From positions 1 through 5,185 of the forward strand of contig CAJONH010000107.1 of the NCBI GenBank assembly GCA_905235825.1: a DNA stretch of 5,185 nt, written 5' to 3'. The notes beneath the pieces were generated by a model, which was not told where the DNA came from, did not search any database, and saw nothing but the letters and a program-made list of their open reading frames with translations. Every line of letters begins with the position of its first letter. The first letter of the stretch is position 1. The stretch is from Candidatus Gastranaerophilales bacterium. GTDB taxonomy: Bacteria > Cyanobacteriota > Vampirovibrionia > Gastranaerophilales > Gastranaerophilaceae. Below are positions 1 to 5,185 of the stretch, one piece after another. A program made the translations under genes and the position numbers.

Positions 1-7
1 TAAAAGA

Positions 8-2659
8 TTATTTTTTCTTTTGTTCAATAACAGCCTGGGCAGCAGCCAGTCTTGCCTGCGGAACTCTGTAGGGAGAGCAGGATACATAATCCAAGCCTAT
101 TTTATGTGCGAATTTAACACTATCGGGGTCACCGCCGTGTTCACCGCAGATACCGCCTTTTAGTTTCGGATTTTCAGCTCTGCCTTCTTTTATTGACATT
201 TCTATTAATCTTCCGACACCTTCTTTATCAAGTGTTATGAAGGGATTGTACGGTAAAATCTTTTGTTCGACATAATTTTTTAAGAATTTACCTTCCGCAT
301 CATCTCTTGAATAACCAAATGTCATTTGGGTTAAATCGTTTGTACCGTAAGAGAAGAATTCTGCTCTTTTTGCAATTTCGCCTGCCGTTAAAGCAGCACG
401 AGGAATTTCAATCATTGTACCGAATTTATATTCGAGCTTTATGCCTTTTTCCGTCATAACCTGTTCTGCAACTTTTACAAGAACTTCTTCTGCCGCTTTA
501 AGTTCATTTACGTGACCTACTAAAGGAATCATTACCCACGGTTTAACGTTTATGCCTTCTTTTTTAACATCACATGCAGCTTCAAAAATAGCTCTTACCT
601 GCATTTCATTAATTTCGGGATAAGTTAAACCTAAACGGCAGCCTCTCAATCCCATCATAGGATTTGATTCCGACAGGTTTTCAACAATTTCAAGCATTTT
701 TTCATCTTCTTTTGCATCTTCTTTCAATGCTTTCTTTGCTGCAACCTTAGCTATTAATTCTTCTTTAGAAGGTAAAAATTCATGTAACGGAGGGTCTAAT
801 AATCTTATTGTTAAAGGTAATTCGCCTATTCCTTTAAACATTGCATAAAAGTCGGAATACTGCATAGGAAGAAGTTTTGCCAATGCTTCTTTTCTTGCAT
901 CTGTTGTACCTGCAATAATCATTTTTTGAACCCAAGGGAGTCTGTCCGGATCCATAAACATGTGTTCTGTTCTGCAAAGTCCAACACCTTCTGCTCCGAA
1001 TTTAATTGCATTTTCAATATCTTTGGGAGTATCTGCATTAGCTTCAACAGTCAATGTTTTTATTTCGTTAACCCATTTAAAGAAGGTTTCAAAGTCTTTA
1101 TCAATACCGGCTTCAACAAGCTCAATTGCACCTTCCATAACTTCACCTGTTCCGCCGTCCAGTGAAATAACATCGTTTTTATGGAATACTGTTCCGTCGG
1201 AACAGGTAATTGTTTCGTTTGCCAAATCTATCTTTAAGTCTTCACAGCCCGATACACAGGGTTTACCCATACCTTTTGCAACTACCGCTGCATGAGAGGT
1301 TGCTCCGCCTCTAAGCGTTAATACACCTTGCGAAACAGCCATACCGTGAATATCATCGGGGCAGGTTTCTATTCTTACGAGTATAACTTTTTCACCTTTA
1401 GAACCACGTTCTGCTGCTTCTTCCGTATCAAAAACAATTTTTCCTACAGCGGCACCCGGGGAAGCATTTACACCTTTTGAAACCTTGTGTGAATGTTTAA
1501 CTTTATCGGGATTAAAGCAGGGCAGTAATACCTGATATACACTATAAGGATCAACCTGCATTATAGCTTCATCTTTTGTTATAATGCCTTCGTTGAACAT
1601 ATCAACCGCAATTTTAATTGCCGCTTTTGCTGTTCTTTTACCGTTTCTTGTTTGTAATATCCATAATTTACCTCTTTCAACGGTAAATTCCATATCCTGT
1701 ACATCGTGATAGCCTTTTTCAAGCTGTTTTGCTATTTCCACATATTGCTTATAAATATCAGGCATATCGGTTTCGAGTTCTGATATTTGTTTAGGTGTTC
1801 TTATACCTGCAACAACATCTTCTCCCTGAGCATTTACAAGATATTCTCCGTAAAATTTATTTTCGCCCGTTGCGGGATTTCTGGTGAATGAAACACCTGT
1901 TGCACAGTCATTTCCCATATTACCGAATACCATGGTTTGAACATTTACTGCCGTGCCGAAATTATGGTCAATTTTATTCATATTTCTGTAAGCAACGGCT
2001 CTTGGAATATTCCAGCTTCTAAATACGGCTTCAATAGCTTCCTGCAATTGAACAAACGGATCCTGCGGAAATTCTTTGCCTGTTACTTCTTTTATTGTCT
2101 TTTTATAAATCGGAATTAAAGATTTCCAGCCTTCGGCACTAATTTGAGTATCTTCTTTAACTCCTTCACGTTTTTTTACTTTTTCAACTTCGGCTTCAAA
2201 ATATTTTTGTCTGTCCATTTCCCAAGCAACACTGCCGAACATTGTTAAAAATCTTCTGTAGCTGTCATAGCAGAAACGGGGGTTATTTGTTAATTTAACC
2301 ATAGCTTCAACTGTTTCATCATTTAAACCGAGGTTTAAAATCGTTTCCATCATACCCGGCATAGAAACTCTGGCACCGGAACGAACAGAAACCAACAGCG
2401 GATTTTTTGTATCTCCGAATTTTTTACCTGCCTGCTTTTCAACATCTTTTAATTTTTCTTTTACTTCATCCATCAAGCCTGCCGGCATTTTATTTCCATG
2501 GTTAATATAATCCATACAAGTTTCAGTCGTAATTGTTAAACCGGGAGGAACCGGCAACCCTAAATTGGTCATTTCGGCAAGATTAGCACCTTTCCCGCCT
2601 AATTCGGCTCTCATATTGGCGTTACCCTCTTTGAACAACCATACTCTCTTTCCTGTCAT
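8..2659 (-). CDS. ppdK: pyruvate, phosphate dikinase (complete)
   Basis: The enzyme reversibly converts pyruvate, ATP and Pi to phosphoenolpyruvate, AMP and PPi in the cytoplasm, linking glycolysis and gluconeogenesis to PPi. The 883 residues match the family's usual length of about 870-900. The N-terminal nucleotide-binding domain (about 1-340) includes GGKGANLAEM at 21-30 and SVRSGARVSMPG at 91-102. The central phosphohistidine domain carries GGATSHAAVVAKGMG, with His456 as the swivelling phosphocarrier and Thr454 at the position that regulatory kinases modify in some relatives. The C-terminal PEP/pyruvate barrel has GLCRTEHMF (Arg563), IRLLDPPLHEFLP (Arg619), EIPRAAL (Glu751), GTNDLTQM (Asn774, Asp775) and GGICGEHGGDP with catalytic Cys838. 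All key residues are present, so it should be active. The ATG at 2657-2659 has AAGGAG five bases upstream. It appears richer in G+C than its neighbours, consistent with high expression. It is probably transcribed alone from its own promoter. Confidence 0.98.
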   Translation of the reverse strand: MTGKRVWLFKEGNANMRAELGGKGANLAEMTNLGLPVPPGLTITTETCMDYINHGNKMPAGLMDEVKEKLKDVEKQAGKKFGDTKNPLLVSVRSGARVSMPGMMETILNLGLNDETVEAMVKLTNNPRFCYDSYRRFLTMFGSVAWEMDRQKYFEAEVEKVKKREGVKEDTQISAEGWKSLIPIYKKTIKEVTGKEFPQDPFVQLQEAIEAVFRSWNIPRAVAYRNMNKIDHNFGTAVNVQTMVFGNMGNDCATGVSFTRNPATGENKFYGEYLVNAQGEDVVAGIRTPKQISELETDMPDIYKQYVEIAKQLEKGYHDVQDMEFTVERGKLWILQTRNGKRTAKAAIKIAVDMFNEGIITKDEAIMQVDPYSVYQVLLPCFNPDKVKHSHKVSKGVNASPGAAVGKIVFDTEEAAERGSKGEKVILVRIETCPDDIHGMAVSQGVLTLRGGATSHAAVVAKGMGKPCVSGCEDLKIDLANETITCSDGTVFHKNDVISLDGGTGEVMEGAIELVEAGIDKDFETFFKWVNEIKTLTVEANADTPKDIENAIKFGAEGVGLCRTEHMFMDPDRLPWVQKMIIAGTTDARKEALAKLLPMQYSDFYAMFKGIGELPLTIRLLDPPLHEFLPSKEELIAKVAAKKALKEDAKEDEKMLEIVENLSESNPMMGLRGCRLGLTYPEINEMQVRAIFEAACDVKKEGINVKPWVMIPLVGHVNELKAAEEVLVKVAEQVMTEKGIKLEYKFGTMIEIPRAALTAGEIAKRAEFFSYGTNDLTQMTFGYSRDDAEGKFLKNYVEQKILPYNPFITLDKEGVGRLIEMSIKEGRAENPKLKGGICGEHGGDPDSVKFAHKIGLDYVSCSPYRVPQARLAAAQAVIEQKKK

Positions 2660-2699
2660 GTTTTCTCCTTAATTATTTTTTTTATTTTCGACAATTATT

Positions 2700-2728
2700 T
2701 TTGTACCACGAAAACACTTATATCTCAA
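2700..2728 (-). promoter_or_regulatory. putative sigma-70-type promoter for ppdK
   Basis: Read on the minus strand, TTGAGA (2723-2728) and TACAAA (2700-2705) are separated by 17 bases. The -35 box matches the TTGACA consensus at five of six positions and the -10 box matches TATAAT at four of six. It lies about 40 bases upstream of the ppdK start and downstream of the 2751-2786 hairpin, a sensible order of terminator, promoter, gene. In AT-rich DNA such matches arise often by chance, so this is a candidate only. Confidence 0.4.
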
Positions 2729-2750
2729 TTCTAAATATTTTGCATATAGA

Positions 2751-2786
2751 AAGCTGCTAAGTATAATATGTTTCACTTAGCAGCTT
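2751..2786 (-). terminator. perfect 12-bp inverted repeat, probable terminator of the upstream small gene
   Basis: AAGCTGCTAAGT (2751-2762) and ACTTAGCAGCTT (2775-2786) are exact reverse complements around a 12-base loop. It lies between the stop of the small minus-strand gene and the putative ppdK promoter. On the minus strand the stem is followed by a moderately T-rich stretch (TTTCTATAT); on the plus strand by AATTACGG. A minus-strand rho-independent terminator is the simplest reading, but the T-tract is weak. A protein-binding operator for ppdK or a leader hairpin is possible. Confidence 0.55.
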
Positions 2787-2815
2787 AATTACGGATTTAC
2801 TATTTTTTATAAAAC

Positions 2816-2838
2816 TTCAAATGCAAAAGTAATTTGAA
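2816..2838 (-). terminator. weak AT-rich hairpin downstream of the small gene
   Basis: TTCAAAT (2816-2822) and ATTTGAA (2832-2838) form a 7-bp stem with a 9-base loop, about 18 bases past the stop of the 81-residue gene. On the minus strand it is followed by GTTTTATAAAA, a short T-run. Stem stability is low, so it may only assist the stronger hairpin at 2751-2786 or be chance in AT-rich DNA. Confidence 0.3.
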
Positions 2839-2855
2839 TTAGCAATAAAGATTAT

Positions 2856-3101
2856 TTATTTGAAATAATCACAGATTAATTTTTGTTTAGTATTTGCATG
2901 AATTTTTCTTGCAAGTTTTACAAATAACGGAGTTTCTTTATTAATTAATTTATCTCTTAACACTGCCTTTTCTATTAAAATTTGATTGAATTTTCTGTTA
3001 AGAGCAGGTTTATTGTCATTTAAATACGGAATAATAGTGCGAAGTTTCATTTTACACATGTTAATAGAGTTTTTTAATTCATCTGTTTCTTTTTTCTTCA
3101 T
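2856..3101 (-). CDS. small basic protein of unknown function (81 aa)
   Basis: I do not recognise this protein. It has 81 residues with about 16 Lys and 4 Arg against about 8 acidic residues, giving a strong net positive charge. It looks mostly helical, has no signal peptide or membrane segment, and carries two well-separated Cys (16 and 77) that do not form a metal-binding motif. The charge would suit nucleic-acid or ribosome association, but no named domain supports that. The gene is probably real: the ATG at 3099-3101 has AAAAGGA six bases upstream (3108-3114), and hairpins suited to termination follow its stop. It is divergent from the glycosyltransferase gene and upstream of ppdK on the same strand, but hairpins and a separate putative promoter argue against co-transcription with ppdK. 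A lineage-specific gene is likely. Confidence 0.65.
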   Translation of the reverse strand: MKKKETDELKNSINMCKMKLRTIIPYLNDNKPALNRKFNQILIEKAVLRDKLINKETPLFVKLARKIHANTKQKLICDYFK

Positions 3102-3184
3102 AAAAAATCCTTTTGTATCCGCATATTAACCATTTCTTTTCATACATTTATAATAATTCAGTTTGTATAAAATTTATTCCCCTA

Positions 3185-3219
3185 AAAAGTTTAAAATAAT
3201 CTTTCAAATGTAAACTTTT
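3185..3219. repeat. 9-bp inverted repeat in the divergent intergenic region
   Basis: AAAAGTTTA (3185-3193) and TAAACTTTT (3211-3219) are exact reverse complements separated by 17 bases. They lie between the divergent small gene and the glycosyltransferase gene, about 70 bases upstream of each start. The arrangement could be an operator for either promoter, or a plus-strand hairpin followed by a T-rich run (ATTGTATTTTTTTT). The arms are very AT-rich, so chance is a serious alternative. I see no clear promoter for either gene in 3102-3291. Confidence 0.35.
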
Positions 3220-3291
3220 ATTGTATTTTTTTTCATAGAAATCGATTAAATATATGGAATTTTTGATATACTTAGTAAAAAAGGCTGATAT

Positions 3292-4332
3292 TTGAACGAA
3301 AATAAAATAAAAAAAATTCTTATAATAAGATTAAGTGCATTAGGAGATACTATTCATACTCTGCCTGCCGTTTATGCTTTGAGAAAAAAATTCCCAGATG
3401 CACAAATTGATTGGGTTGTTGAAGACAAAGCAAGCAAGTTTGTTGAAAATAATCCTCTTATTAATAATGTTTTTGTTATAAACAAAAAAAAACGAAACTT
3501 AAAATCTTTTTTGGAGCTTATATTTAAATTAAGAAAAGAAAAATATGATATAGCACTTGATTTTCAACAGCTTTTAAAAAGCGGAATAATATTGGGATTT
3601 TCAGGTGCAAAAAGACGAATTACCCTTGATTGCGGCAGAGAATTTTCATCATTTTTTGCAAATGAAATTGTAAAAACGGGACGTAAACTTTTTGATATAC
3701 ATTATCACGTAGTAAAAAGAAATTTGGATTTAGTTAAATATTTAGGCTGTGAAACCGAAAAAATAAATTTTGTTCTTCCCGATTTTTCTAATGAATATTC
3801 ATCAGAAATTAAAAAAATTATGCAAAATATCGACAAATCGAAAAAAACAATAGTACTTTCGCCAGCAACAACATGGAATAATAAACACTGGGAAATATCA
3901 GGCTGGCAGTATTTAATCAAGAAATTAAAAAATGATTATAACATAATTATTACAGCCTCAGCGAGTGAAAAGAAGCTGATCGGTGAAATTTTAAAAGATT
4001 ATAATAATTGTTGTAATATTATTAATTTATCAGGTAAAACAAGTTTATCCGATTTAATATATATATATAAACAGGCAGATTTAGTTATAAGTCCCGATTC
4101 AGGCAGTACCCACAGTGCATGGGCAGCAGGAACGAAATCAATTATTACGTTATTTTTTGCCACATCCGCCCGGCGTAGCGCCCCCTTCGGCAGAAATTAT
4201 TTTTCTGTTTCTGCTTCATCAAAGTGTTCACCTTGCATGAAAAAACATTGTAAATTAAAAAATAATAAAAATAATTGTATAAATTCTATTAATCCCGAAC
4301 AAATATTGGAATTAATTAATAAAATTTTATAA
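3292..4332 (+). CDS. glycosyltransferase family 9 / ADP-heptose:LPS heptosyltransferase-like protein
   Basis: A GT-B-fold glycosyltransferase that probably adds heptose or a similar sugar to lipopolysaccharide core or another envelope glycan at the inner face of the inner membrane. Its 346 residues match the family. The N-terminal Rossmann domain opens with ILIIRLSALGDTIHTLPA (10-26), the acceptor-side signature with Asp19 at the catalytic-base position of WaaC. The C-terminal nucleotide-sugar domain has WNNKHW (195-200) and SPDSGSTHSAWAAG (267-280), where Asp269 and His274 match the ADP-sugar site. A Cys cluster (C312, C315, C320, C329) follows, as in many family members. The start is TTG: an in-frame TGA lies at 3286-3288, no ATG precedes the first motif, and AAGG at 3281-3284 is correctly spaced. 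A very GC-rich patch covers codons for about residues 290-300. Which sugar and acceptor cannot be told, so no symbol is given. rsmG follows 91 bases later. Confidence 0.92.
   Translation: MNENKIKKILIIRLSALGDTIHTLPAVYALRKKFPDAQIDWVVEDKASKFVENNPLINNVFVINKKKRNLKSFLELIFKLRKEKYDIALDFQQLLKSGIILGFSGAKRRITLDCGREFSSFFANEIVKTGRKLFDIHYHVVKRNLDLVKYLGCETEKINFVLPDFSNEYSSEIKKIMQNIDKSKKTIVLSPATTWNNKHWEISGWQYLIKKLKNDYNIIITASASEKKLIGEILKDYNNCCNIINLSGKTSLSDLIYIYKQADLVISPDSGSTHSAWAAGTKSIITLFFATSARRSAPFGRNYFSVSASSKCSPCMKKHCKLKNNKNNCINSINPEQILELINKIL
4154..4196 (+). repeat. GC-rich palindromic patch inside the glycosyltransferase gene
   Basis: Bases 4159-4192 are 26 of 34 G+C inside a very AT-rich gene. The patch is bounded by TTTTTGCC (4154-4161) and GGCAGAAA (4189-4196), which pair over 8 bp with one T-G wobble. 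An inner hairpin GGCG-TAG-CGCC lies at 4172-4182. It encodes ATSARRSAPFG using cgg, cgt, gcc, ccc and ggc codons unlike the surrounding aga- and A/T-ending usage. The protein shows no insertion here against the family pattern, so it is a composition anomaly, not a clear insert. Confidence 0.5.
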
Positions 4333-4353
4333 AATTCTTATGTTTTGATATTA

Positions 4354-4381
4354 TTGAAATCTGCTCTTTTTTTTATAAAAT
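4354..4381 (+). promoter_or_regulatory. possible promoter for rsmG
   Basis: TTGAAA (4354-4359) and TAAAAT (4376-4381) are separated by 16 bases, about 40 bases upstream of the proposed rsmG start. The 91-base gap shows no convincing terminator after the glycosyltransferase gene, so read-through from that gene is equally possible. The match is weak evidence in AT-rich DNA. Confidence 0.25.
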
Positions 4382-4385
4382 ATTA

Positions 4386-4409
4386 GCAGTACAAAACCGG
4401 ATTAGATAA
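4386..4409 (+). repeat. upstream direct-repeat copy of the rsmG element's 3' end
   Basis: This 24-base stretch matches 4571-4596 at 21 of 24 positions after a 2-base gap, and all three differences are transitions. The best core is AAACCGGATTAGATAA (4394-4409) against AAACCAGATTAGATAA (4581-4596). It sits immediately upstream of the rsmG Shine-Dalgarno and contains the in-frame TAG (4403-4405) that closes the reading frame on its 5' side. It may be a remnant of a second element copy or a local duplication. Confidence 0.6.
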
Positions 4410-4410
4410 A

Positions 4411-4426
4411 AAGGAAACAGGTCATT
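4411..4426 (+). promoter_or_regulatory. Shine-Dalgarno and likely ATT start codon of rsmG
   Basis: AAGGA (4411-4415) is followed after 8 bases by ATT (4424-4426), then ATAAATAAATTTGAA, coding INKFE. The frame is closed by TAG at 4403-4405 and no ATG, GTG or TTG lies between that stop and the conserved N-terminal residues FERLSELGI. ATT is a rare but known start (infC in E. coli). ATA at 4427 is the only close alternative. Confidence 0.55.
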
Positions 4427-5185
4427 ATAAATAAATTTGAAAGATTATCGGAATTAGGGATTGATATAAATTGCCCGAGCAAATTTCGAGATAAGCCCGA
4501 AGGGTGTGAACGAAATTTGGGAGTGGTGACTTTAAAAAGTGAGCACTTTGCCGGCGGGGTTGACACGGTGGCAGAGTGCGAAACCAGATTAGATAATAAA
4601 ATTGCATTAATTGAAAAGTTTATGCATATTTTTTTGGAATATAATAAAAATGTTAATCTGATAAGCAAAAATGATGAGGAATTTTTATTTGAAAAACATA
4701 TATATGACAGTCTTTCGATAAACCTTTTTTTGAAAAAATATTATCCCGATATTCCTTTAAAAATGCTTGATATAGGTACAGGAGGAGGATTTCCCTCACT
4801 TCCCTGTGCAATGTTTTTTAATAATATTAATGTATATGCAGTAGATTCAACTTTAAAAAAAATAAAATTTCTTGAATTTGCCCAAAAAGAACTCGAAATT
4901 AAAAATATTAGTCCTTTATGCAAACGTGCGGAAGAACTTCCGTTTTCTGACGAATTTGATATATGTACAAGCCGTGCTATGGCTGAATTAAGAATTATTT
5001 TGGAATATACAGTTCCATATTTAAAAGAAGGTTCATTTTTTATTGCTTATAAATCAATAAAAGCCGATGAGGAAATTACAAATGCAAAAAATGCACTAAA
5101 AATTCTAAATGCGGAAATTGTTGATAAAATAGAATATAATCTTCCATTAGAAAAAGGAAATAAACGTATTCTCATAATTATACGA
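4424..5185 (+). CDS. rsmG: 16S rRNA (guanine-527-N7) methyltransferase RsmG (GidB), 3' end outside the window
   Basis: RsmG uses S-adenosylmethionine to methylate N7 of G527 (E. coli numbering) in the 530 loop of 16S rRNA. Loss of it is known to give low-level streptomycin resistance. Numbering from ATT at 4424, the Rossmann methyltransferase core has MLDIGTGGGFPSLP (114-127, SAM-binding loop), AVDSTLKKIKFL (139-150), KRAEELPF (167-174), TSRAMAEL (182-189) and a conserved Lys210 near the end of the core. The N-terminal helices carry FERLSELGIDI and LIEKFMHIFLEYNKNVNLIS. Between them lie about 40 extra residues (about 16-55) absent from the E. coli protein as I recall it. The window ends at codon 254; without the insert this is 214 codons, near the usual full length, so few residues are missing. 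The start appears to be ATT; an annotation restricted to ATG/GTG/TTG would begin inside or after the insert (GTG 4523 or 4526, ATG 4622). Confidence 0.93.
   Translation, partial: MINKFERLSELGIDINCPSKFRDKPEGCERNLGVVTLKSEHFAGGVDTVAECETRLDNKIALIEKFMHIFLEYNKNVNLISKNDEEFLFEKHIYDSLSINLFLKKYYPDIPLKMLDIGTGGGFPSLPCAMFFNNINVYAVDSTLKKIKFLEFAQKELEIKNISPLCKRAEELPFSDEFDICTSRAMAELRIILEYTVPYLKEGSFFIAYKSIKADEEITNAKNALKILNAEIVDKIEYNLPLEKGNKRILIIIR
4469..4588 (+). repeat. in-frame GC-rich palindromic insertion element within rsmG
   Basis: A block of about 120 bases (40 codons) that is about half G+C inside a far more AT-rich gene. It holds a hairpin AAATTTCG (4481-4488) / CGAAATTT (4511-4518) with an inner CCC-GAA-GGG, a small ACTTTAAAAAGT palindrome (4529-4540), and a 10-bp stem GCACTTTGCC (4543-4552) / GGCAGAGTGC (4570-4579) with one wobble pair. 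One forward frame, the gene's own, is stop-free; the other two contain stops at 4492 and 4527. Removing it joins GIDI to LDNKIALIEKF, which aligns without gaps to E. coli GISLTDHQKNQLIAY. Edges are uncertain by a few codons; the repeat at 4386-4409 suggests the 3' edge could be near 4596. It carries no gene of its own, so it would depend on other factors to move. Confidence 0.75.
4571..4596 (+). repeat. direct-repeat copy at the 3' end of the rsmG element
   Basis: This is the second copy of the repeat at 4386-4409, with a 2-base insertion and three transitions. It runs from the right arm of the element's 10-bp hairpin into codons for RLDN of RsmG. The cores are 187 bases apart, which is not a multiple of three, so deletion between the copies would remove the rsmG start and shift the frame. 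Confidence 0.6.

Noticed and set aside
926..1295. Two overlapping plus-strand open frames antisense to ppdK (926-1165 and 960-1295)
   Set aside because: They lie wholly inside the well-supported ppdK coding region, resemble no protein I know, and are explained by the opposite strand's codon bias.
1937..2119. Plus-strand open frame of 60 codons antisense to ppdK
   Set aside because: Shadow of ppdK; no ribosome binding site or recognisable protein.
3705..3920. Minus-strand open frame of 71 codons within the glycosyltransferase gene
   Set aside because: Shadow of the plus-strand gene, whose motifs run through this region.
4469..4588. Assigning the rsmG insert to a known Rickettsia palindromic element family
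   Set aside because: The behaviour is similar, but I cannot match the sequence to a named RPE family, and the heptosyltransferase-like gene and the style of ppdK do not suggest Rickettsia.
4468..4605. AAATTGC at 4468-4474 and 4599-4605 as a target-site duplication around the insert
   Set aside because: The copies are 131 bases apart, not a multiple of three; removing one repeat unit would put the rsmG frame into an early stop, so a chance repeat is more likely.
4402..4668. Two minus-strand open frames (4402-4668 and 4425-4607) across the rsmG 5' end
   Set aside because: They overlap rsmG and its insert in other frames and show no recognisable protein. They do show that the GC-rich block is stop-free in two reverse frames as well.
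4741..4923. Minus-strand open frame of 60 codons within rsmG
   Set aside because: Lies over the conserved SAM-binding region of rsmG on the opposite strand, so it is a shadow.
1..5185. tRNA or rRNA genes, CRISPR arrays, transposases, defence or toxin-antitoxin systems
   Set aside because: No cloverleaf, spaced repeat array, transposase motif or recognisable toxin/antitoxin pair is visible on either strand.

Overview
The window comes from an AT-rich bacterium. Judged by eye, G+C is clearly higher in the long left-hand gene and very low in the three genes to its right. The ADP-heptose-type glycosyltransferase suggests an outer membrane with lipopolysaccharide or a related glycan, so a Gram-negative cell plan. 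The pyruvate phosphate dikinase fits a fermentative or PPi-using glycolysis. The overall style resembles low-GC gut lineages such as Gastranaerophilales (non-photosynthetic Cyanobacteria relatives) or Elusimicrobiota. That is an impression from protein style only; no taxonomic marker in the window settles it.

Layout from left to right: (1) ppdK, complete, on the minus strand (8-2659), with a good Shine-Dalgarno and a plausible promoter just upstream. (2) A 196-base intergenic stretch with a perfect 12-bp hairpin (2751-2786) and a weaker one (2816-2838), both suited to ending transcription of the next gene. (3) A small, strongly basic 81-residue protein of unknown function on the minus strand (2856-3101). 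(4) A 190-base divergent intergenic region with a 9-bp inverted repeat (3185-3219). (5) A glycosyltransferase family 9 (heptosyltransferase-like) gene on the plus strand (3292-4332) that starts with TTG. (6) After 91 bases, rsmG, the 16S rRNA m7G methyltransferase, on the plus strand from 4424 and running off the right edge.

The genes do not form an obvious pathway. ppdK is central carbon metabolism, the glycosyltransferase is envelope biogenesis and rsmG is ribosome modification. The last two share strand and are close, so they may be co-transcribed.

The part most worth attention is the 5' end of rsmG. An in-frame, stop-free, GC-rich, palindrome-containing block of about 120 bases (40 codons, about 4469-4588) sits between the first and second N-terminal helices. 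Removing it restores a gap-free match to the E. coli protein as I remember it. It resembles in principle the protein-coding palindromic elements of Rickettsia (RPEs), here in what looks like an unrelated lineage. The end of the block is repeated just upstream of the rsmG ribosome binding site, and the gene appears to start at ATT. A GC-rich palindromic patch in the neighbouring glycosyltransferase gene shares the same hairpin ends. No CRISPR array, RNA gene, transposase or complete multi-gene accessory system was found.
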